The notes below the pieces were generated by a model. The model saw only the letters and a list, made by a program, of their open reading frames with translations, was not told where the DNA came from and made no database searches. A DNA stretch of 64,000 nt from ZC4RG42 sp003242425 (GTDB taxonomy: Bacteria; Pseudomonadota; Gammaproteobacteria; Burkholderiales; SG8-39): assembly GCA_937907425.1 (NCBI GenBank), contig CALCIE010000060.1, forward strand, positions 29,293 through 93,292, given 5' to 3'. Positions 59,347-64,000 of the stretch are shown here, one piece after another (within the stretch, counting starts at the first letter, position 1; the number at the start of each line of letters is the position of its first letter). A program made the translations under genes and the position numbers.

Positions 59347-62208
59347 ATGCATGCGATCGACGACAAAGACTACGGTACCCCGGCGTCCAAATCCCGGGAG
59401 ATGGTGACGCTGGAGATCGACGGCTACGAAGTCACCGTGCCGGCCGGCACCTCCATAATGCGCGCGGCCGCCGAGGCGGCGAAGATCAACATTCCCAAGC
59501 TGTGCGCGACCGACACGCTGGAAGCCTTCGGCTCCTGCCGCCTGTGCCTGGTGGAGATCGAAGGCCGCCGCGGCTATCCGGCCTCCTGCACCACGCCGGT
59601 CGAGCCGGGGATGAAGGTGCGCACCCAGTCGGAGAAACTCGCGCAGATCCGCAAGGGCGTGATGGAGCTCTACATCTCGGATCACCCGCTCGACTGCCTG
59701 ACCTGTCCCACCAACGGCAACTGCGAGCTGCAGGACATGGCGGGCAAGGTGGGCCTGCGCGAAGTGCGTTACGGCTTCGAGGGCGCCAACCACTTCACCA
59801 GCAGCAAGAAGGACGAGTCGAACCCGTACTTCACCTACGATCCGTCCAAGTGCATCGTCTGCTCGCGCTGCGTGCGCGCCTGCGAGGAGACGCAGGGCAC
59901 TTTCGCGCTGACCATCGACGGCCGCGGCTTCGCCTCGCGCATCGCTGCCGGCCAGAACGAGGCCTTCCTCGACTCCGAATGCGTGTCCTGCGGCGCCTGC
60001 GTGCAGGCCTGCCCGACCGCGACGCTCACCGAGAAGACCGTCATCCAGTACGGCCAGCCCGAGCGCGCGGTGGTCACCACCTGCGCCTACTGCGGCGTGG
60101 GCTGCTCCTTCAAGGCGGAAATGCAGGGCGACCGCGTGGTGCGCATGGTGCCGAACAAGGACGGCGGCGCGAACCGCGGCCACGCCTGCGTCAAGGGCCG
60201 CTTCGCCTGGGGCTATGCGACCCACCCGGATCGCATCAAGAAGCCCATGATCCGCAAGAGCATCAACGATCCGTGGAAGGAAGTGTCCTGGGAAGAGGCG
60301 ATCGCCTACGCCGCTTCCGAATTCAAGCGCATCCAGGCCAAGTACGGGCGTGAATCCATCGGCGCCATCACTTCCTCGCGCTGCACCAACGAAGAGACCT
60401 ATCTGGTGCAGAAGCTGGTGCGCGCCGTGTTCCGCAACAACAACGTCGACACCTGCGCGCGCGTGTGCCACTCGCCGACCGGTTACGGCCTCAAGGTCAC
60501 CATGGGCGAGTCGGCCGGCACGCAGACCTTCGAGTCGGTGATGCACGCCGACGTGATCGTCGTGATCGGCGCCAACCCGACCGACGCGCACCCGGTGTTC
60601 GGCTCGCAACTCAAGCGCCGTGTGCGCCAGGGCGCAAAGCTCATCGTCATCGACCCGCGTGCCATCGAGCTCGTCAGCTCGCCGCATGTCAAGGCCGACT
60701 ACCATCTGCAACTGCGCCCGGGCACCAACGTCGCGATCGTCACCGCGATGGCGCACGTCATCGTCACCGAAGGCCTGGTGAACGAGCAGTTCGTGCGCGA
60801 GCGCTGCGAGTGGGATTCGTTCGAGAAGTGGCGCGAATTCGTGGCGCGTCCGGAGAACTCGCCGGAGGCCTTCGAGGAAGAGACCGGCGTGCCGGCGCAT
60901 CTGGTGCGCGGCGCCGCGCGCCTCTACGCCACCGGCGGCAACGCCGCGATCTACTACGGCCTGGGCGTCACCGAGCACAGCCAGGGTTCGACCACCGTCA
61001 TCGGCATCGCCAACCTCGCCATGGCGACCGGCAACATCGGCCGTCCGGGCGTGGGCGTGAACCCGCTGCGCGGCCAGAACAACGTGCAGGGTTCCTGCGA
61101 CATGGGCTCCTTCCCGCACGAGCTGCCCGGCTACCGCCACATCTCCGACGCCGCCACGCGCGCGCTGTTCGAGGAGGCGTGGAACGTCGAGCTGCTCGAC
61201 GAGCCGGGCCTGCGCATCCCGAACATGTTCGAGGCGGCGCTCGACGGCTCGTTCAAAGGCATGTACGTGCAGGGCGAGGACATCGTCCAGTCCGACCCCA
61301 ACACCCAGCATGTGCAGGCGGCGCTGGAGAAACTCGAGTGCCTGGTGGTGCAGGACATCTTCCTGAACGAGACCGCCAAGTACGCCCACGTGCTGCTGCC
61401 TGGCGCGAGCTTCCTCGAGAAGGACGGCACCTTCACCAACGCGGAGCGCCGCATCTCACGCGTGCGTCAGGTGATGCCGCCGCTGGCCGGCTACGCCGAC
61501 TGGGAAGTGACTCAGATGCTGGCCAATGCCCTGGGCTACCCGATGAACTACAAGCATCCGTCCGAGATCATGGACGAGATCGCGCGGCTCACGCCGACCT
61601 TCCACGGCGTCAGCTACGAGAAGCTCGACCGGCTGGGCAGCATCCAGTGGCCGTGCAACGAGAAGGCACCCGAGGGCACGCCGATCATGCACGTCGACCA
61701 GTTCGTGCGCGGCAAGGGCAAGTTCGGCATCACCCAATACGTGCCGACCGACGAACGGCCCAACAAGAAGTACCCGTACATCCTCACAACCGGCCGCATC
61801 CTGTCGCAGTACAACGTCGGCGCGCAGACGCGCCGCACGGCGAACTCGGTGTGGCACGACGAGGACCGTCTGGAGATCCATCCGCACGACGCCGAAACCC
61901 TGGGCATCAAGGAAGGCGACTGGGTGGGCGTCACCAGCCGCGCGGGCGAGTCGGTGCTGCGCGCCAGGGTCAGCACGCGCATGCAGCCGGGCGTGGTGTA
62001 CACGACCTTCCACTTCCCGGAATCGGGTGCGAACGTCATCACCACCGACAGCTCCGACTGGGCGACCAACTGCCCCGAGTACAAGGTGACGGCGGTGCAG
62101 CTCACGCGGGTAACTCAGCCCTCCGAATGGCAGCGCAACTACCGCGAGTTCCGGCGCAAGCAGATCGAGCTGCTGCGCAAGGCGGCGGAGGCGGAACGCG
62201 CCTCATGA
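59347..62208 (+). CDS. fdsA: NAD-dependent formate dehydrogenase catalytic subunit FdsA
   Basis: A 953-residue cytoplasmic bis-MGD enzyme. In order: [2Fe-2S] domain (LCATDTLEAFGSCRLCLVE, later ASC), His/Cys-ligated cluster (HPLDCLTCPTNGNCELQ), two ferredoxin clusters (CIVCSRCVRACEE; CVSCGACVQACP), the FDH [4Fe-4S] motif (CAYCGVGCSFK, HACVKG), and the molybdopterin domains. The metal ligand is Cys374 (CARVCHSPTG), not selenocysteine. No signal peptide. It is coupled by ATGA overlap to the FdhD-type gene. Confidence 0.96.
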   Translation: MHAIDDKDYGTPASKSREMVTLEIDGYEVTVPAGTSIMRAAAEAAKINIPKLCATDTLEAFGSCRLCLVEIEGRRGYPASCTTPVEPGMKVRTQSEKLAQIRKGVMELYISDHPLDCLTCPTNGNCELQDMAGKVGLREVRYGFEGANHFTSSKKDESNPYFTYDPSKCIVCSRCVRACEETQGTFALTIDGRGFASRIAAGQNEAFLDSECVSCGACVQACPTATLTEKTVIQYGQPERAVVTTCAYCGVGCSFKAEMQGDRVVRMVPNKDGGANRGHACVKGRFAWGYATHPDRIKKPMIRKSINDPWKEVSWEEAIAYAASEFKRIQAKYGRESIGAITSSRCTNEETYLVQKLVRAVFRNNNVDTCARVCHSPTGYGLKVTMGESAGTQTFESVMHADVIVVIGANPTDAHPVFGSQLKRRVRQGAKLIVIDPRAIELVSSPHVKADYHLQLRPGTNVAIVTAMAHVIVTEGLVNEQFVRERCEWDSFEKWREFVARPENSPEAFEEETGVPAHLVRGAARLYATGGNAAIYYGLGVTEHSQGSTTVIGIANLAMATGNIGRPGVGVNPLRGQNNVQGSCDMGSFPHELPGYRHISDAATRALFEEAWNVELLDEPGLRIPNMFEAALDGSFKGMYVQGEDIVQSDPNTQHVQAALEKLECLVVQDIFLNETAKYAHVLLPGASFLEKDGTFTNAERRISRVRQVMPPLAGYADWEVTQMLANALGYPMNYKHPSEIMDEIARLTPTFHGVSYEKLDRLGSIQWPCNEKAPEGTPIMHVDQFVRGKGKFGITQYVPTDERPNKKYPYILTTGRILSQYNVGAQTRRTANSVWHDEDRLEIHPHDAETLGIKEGDWVGVTSRAGESVLRARVSTRMQPGVVYTTFHFPESGANVITTDSSDWATNCPEYKVTAVQLTRVTQPSEWQRNYREFRRKQIELLRKAAEAERAS

Positions 62209-63059
62209 ACCTGCTCGCTCGCATCCTGGGCGACGCCGGCCGGCCGGCGTCGCACCGCGCCCTGCCGGTGCGGCGCTACGTCGGCGACGAAGCGACCGAT
62301 GCCTACGAGGAGGTCGCCGCCGAGACGGCGGTGGCCTTCGTGTACAACGGCACGCCTCATGCGGTGATGATGGCCAGCCCGAGCGATCTCGAGGAATTCG
62401 GGGTCGGTTTCACCGTTACGGAGCGAATCGTCGCCCGCCGCGAGGAGATCCGCAGCGTTCGCGCACGCGAACTGCCGGAGGGCATCGAGCTCGCGATCGA
62501 AATCGATCCCGAACGGCATCGCGAGCTCGACCGGCGCCAGCGTGCCCTGACGGGGCGCGTGGGCTGCGGCCTGTGCGGCCAGCAGTCGCTGGCGCAGGCG
62601 ATCCGCAAACCGGAACGCGTGGCGCGCGGATTGCGGGTTTCGCACGGCGCCGTGCATGCCGCGGTGGCCGAGCTGCCCAGGTGGCAGGCGGTCAACCGCG
62701 TCACCGGCGCGCTGCATGCCGCCGCCTGGGTCGGTCCGGAAGGCGAAGTGCTGGCGGTGCGCGAAGACGTGGGACGTCACAACGCCTTCGACAAGCTGAT
62801 CGGCTGCCTGCTGAACGACCGCGCCGACCTCGACAAGGGGTTCGCGCTCATCACCAGCCGCGCCAGCCACGAGATGGTGCAGAAGGCGGCTTCGGTCGGC
62901 ATCCAGATGCTGGTCGCCGTTTCGGCACCGACCACCCTGGCGGTGCGGCTCGCGTCCGAGACGGGCGTGACGCTGATCGCCTTTGCACGCAACAACCGTT
63001 ACACGGTCTACAGCGGCAGCGAGCGGATCGTGACTCACCGGGAGACCACTGTTGTCTGA
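62205..63059 (+). CDS. fdsC: FdhD-type sulfurtransferase, second paralogue (FdsC)
   Basis: A 284-residue FdhD homologue encoded inside the fds operon. It binds bis-MGD and is needed for maturation of FdsA-type enzymes in relatives. The sulfurtransferase loop VGCGLCGQQ has both cysteines, Cys121 and Cys124. The motif EDVGRHNAFDKLIG is intact. It overlaps fdsA by four bases and runs up to fdsD. It differs clearly from the fdhD at 24455, which has only one Cys at this site. Confidence 0.94.
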   Translation: MNLLARILGDAGRPASHRALPVRRYVGDEATDAYEEVAAETAVAFVYNGTPHAVMMASPSDLEEFGVGFTVTERIVARREEIRSVRARELPEGIELAIEIDPERHRELDRRQRALTGRVGCGLCGQQSLAQAIRKPERVARGLRVSHGAVHAAVAELPRWQAVNRVTGALHAAAWVGPEGEVLAVREDVGRHNAFDKLIGCLLNDRADLDKGFALITSRASHEMVQKAASVGIQMLVAVSAPTTLAVRLASETGVTLIAFARNNRYTVYSGSERIVTHRETTVV

Positions 63060-63108
63060 GCCCTCGAACCCGAGCAGGACCGAACAGAAGAAGGAAGAGG
63101 AAGTACCG

Positions 63109-63375
63109 ATGAACATCCAGCATCTGATCAAGATGGCCAATCAGATCGAACGCTTCTTCGCCGCCGAGCCCAACCGGGCCGACGCCGTGGCGGGCGTTCG
63201 CGACCATCTCCAGCGCTTCTGGGACCCGCGCATGCGCAAGCAGATCATCGCGCACGTGGAAGCCGGCGGCGAAGGCCTGGGCGATATCGTGATCGAGGCC
63301 GTGAAGAGCCTGCCGCCCATCAGTCCGAAGTGGGGGGCGACCGTATCCGCCGGCCGGGAAGAAGCGGCGGCCTGA
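63109..63375 (+). CDS. fdsD: NAD-dependent formate dehydrogenase delta subunit FdsD
   Basis: An 88-residue helical protein of the FdsD family (MNIQHLIKMANQIERFFAAE, HLQRFWDPRMRKQIIAHV), needed for or associated with the Fds complex. The ATG at 63109, preceded by AGGAAGAGGAAG, is chosen because the motif starts there; a TTG at 63052 overlapping fdsC would add 19 residues of hydrophilic leader. It ends the operon, and a large hairpin follows at 63381. Confidence 0.88.
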   Translation: MNIQHLIKMANQIERFFAAEPNRADAVAGVRDHLQRFWDPRMRKQIIAHVEAGGEGLGDIVIEAVKSLPPISPKWGATVSAGREEAAA

Positions 63376-63380
63376 ACTCG

Positions 63381-63424
63381 ATGGCGCGCGCGCTGCCTGA
63401 ACCTCAGGCTTTGGCGCGCGCCAT
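63381..63424 (+). terminator. Two-part hairpin after the fds operon
   Basis: Outer arms ATGGCGCGCGC (63381-63391) and GCGCGCGCCAT (63414-63424) enclose inner arms GCCTGA (63395-63400) and TCAGGC (63404-63409), all perfect. There is no T run, so it may be a Rho-assisted terminator or a 3'-end stabiliser. Confidence 0.55.
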
Positions 63425-63521
63425 GCGACACACACGGCGCCGCAGCTGCAACGTGAACCGCGTATCGCCCGGCAGCGTATAACCCGCCTTCGCAGCCAAA
63501 TTACGGCGCGGCGGACGTCGT

Positions 63522-63890
63522 TCAACGACCGTCGCGCAAGGCGCTCCTGGCCTGCAGGCGGCGCAGGTCGGCGGCAAGCGCCTTCTCGCACAGCACTTCC
63601 ATGCGCGTATAGCGCTCGACCAGTTCCCTGCCCAAGGCGGTGAGCGTCGCGCCGCCGCCCTGTCTGCCGCCCGCCGCTGTTTCGACTACGGGCGCCTTGA
63701 AACTCTGATTCATGCCCTCTACCAGCAGCCAGGCGCGGCGGTAGCTCATCTTCATTTCCCGGGCGGCGGCCGAGATCGAACCGTGTTCGCCGATCAGCCG
63801 GAGCAGGGCGATCTTGCCGGGTCCGAGGTAGTAGCGTTCGCCGACCCGGACCCGCAGGACTACGTCTTTCGGCGGATTTCGGGCGCTCAT
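63522..63890 (-). CDS. modE: ModE-like regulator, HTH domain only
   Basis: A 122-residue winged-helix protein matching the ModE N-terminal domain (YYLGPGKIALLRLIGEHGS, ISAAAREMKMSYRRAWLLVEGMN) followed by a short helix (LVERYTRMEVLCEKALAADL) for dimerisation. The C-terminal molybdate-binding TOBE pair of full ModE (about 260 residues) is absent. It is transcribed away from a perfect ModE-type palindrome at 63947-63970, so it probably binds there and may repress itself and the gene starting at 63997. How it would sense molybdate is open. Confidence 0.88.
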   Translation of the reverse strand: MSARNPPKDVVLRVRVGERYYLGPGKIALLRLIGEHGSISAAAREMKMSYRRAWLLVEGMNQSFKAPVVETAAGGRQGGGATLTALGRELVERYTRMEVLCEKALAADLRRLQARSALRDGR

Positions 63891-63946
63891 CCTATGCTTC
63901 CACTGACCTATTGTGGGTTTTACGGGGCTTGGCTAGAATGCGTCAA

Positions 63947-63970
63947 CGCTATATCCGATCGGATATAGCG
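63947..63970. promoter_or_regulatory. ModE-type operator
   Basis: CGCTATATCCGA (63947-63958) is followed directly by its exact reverse complement (63959-63970): a perfect 24-base palindrome. Its outer halves, CGCTATAT and ATATAGCG, match the known ModE box half-sites. It lies between the ModE-like gene and a start codon at 63997. Confidence 0.85.
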
Positions 63971-63996
63971 AGTCGTATCGTAGCAAAGGAATCGCC

Positions 63997-64000
63997 ATGC
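63997..64000 (+). CDS. Start of a gene cut by the window edge
   Basis: An ATG at 63997 has AAAGGA (63985-63990) six bases upstream and lies 27 bases after the ModE-type operator. Only the first codon is present, so the product cannot be read. A molybdate-related gene would be the expected ModE target; this is inference. Confidence 0.5.

Noticed and set aside
63052..63108. TTG start of fdsD overlapping fdsC
   Set aside because: The extension is hydrophilic and unlike the family; the ATG at 63109 has a clear ribosome site and opens the conserved sequence.

Overview
The window is a GC-rich chromosomal segment (roughly two thirds G+C, judged by eye) from a proteobacterium, most likely a betaproteobacterium. 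Grounds for this are the pcm-nlpD-rpoS cluster, a moxR/DUF58/tgpA/mltB operon, a TctC-type binding protein beside glucarate dehydratase, and an fdsR-fdsGBACD locus of the kind known from Cupriavidus and relatives. No insertion sequence, phage gene, CRISPR array, tRNA or rRNA was seen. Genes are tightly packed, with many 4-base ATGA or GTGA start/stop overlaps, and no gene-free gap exceeds about 190 bases.

Bases 1-22.5k are mostly housekeeping and envelope functions: partial pcm, nlpD, rpoS; the leftward moxR-DUF58-tgpA-mltB operon; a class II histone-deacetylase-like hydrolase; divergent mnmH and selD (selenium used for tRNA 2-selenouridine); tesA divergent from the ybbA-ybbP exporter; a group II truncated globin; a membrane-anchored TAXI protein; rmuC with a terminator; and a 1561-residue CHASE/PAS hybrid kinase.

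Bases 22.5k-36.5k form the first formate dehydrogenase (FDH-1) island. On the minus strand lie molybdenum cofactor and FDH maturation genes (moaA, fdhD, mobA, moeA). On the plus strand lie DUF3305 and DUF3306 genes and then an operon of polyferredoxin, TorD-like chaperone, 63-residue Tat peptide, Tat-exported catalytic subunit (Cys instead of Sec), iron-sulfur subunit, small lipoprotein, cytochrome b subunit and small periplasmic protein. A Cu-Zn superoxide dismutase lipoprotein gene and a strong terminator close the island.

Bases 36.6k-46.3k hold a second CHASE kinase, class I fumarase, an orphan NapD-like chaperone and an oxyanion-uptake block: tungstate-type permease and ATPase, a TupA-like and a ModA-like binding protein, and a MOT1-like permease. 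A CBS-domain gene with a probable ANR/FNR-type promoter follows. Bases 46.3k-54.9k are carbon catabolism and envelope: a DapA-family enzyme, glucarate dehydratase and TctC with a divergent LysR regulator, LrgAB, and a fused FAD/Fe-S oxidoreductase resembling YdiJ.

Bases 55.7k-64k are the second FDH island: a molbindin, FdsR, soluble NAD-linked fdsGBACD, and a ModE-like regulator without its molybdate-binding domain, facing a perfect 24-bp ModE-type palindrome and the start of another gene at the window edge. The window therefore combines two formate oxidation routes (periplasmic to quinone; cytoplasmic to NAD+), each with its own FdhD paralogue, with molybdate/tungstate uptake, storage and sensing. 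The most interesting unexplained signals are inverted repeats with the same 7-base arms upstream of both FDH operons, the split ModE architecture, the two FdhD types with different cysteine motifs, one ABC core with two oxyanion-binding proteins, and several uncharacterised small exported proteins in the FDH-1 operon.
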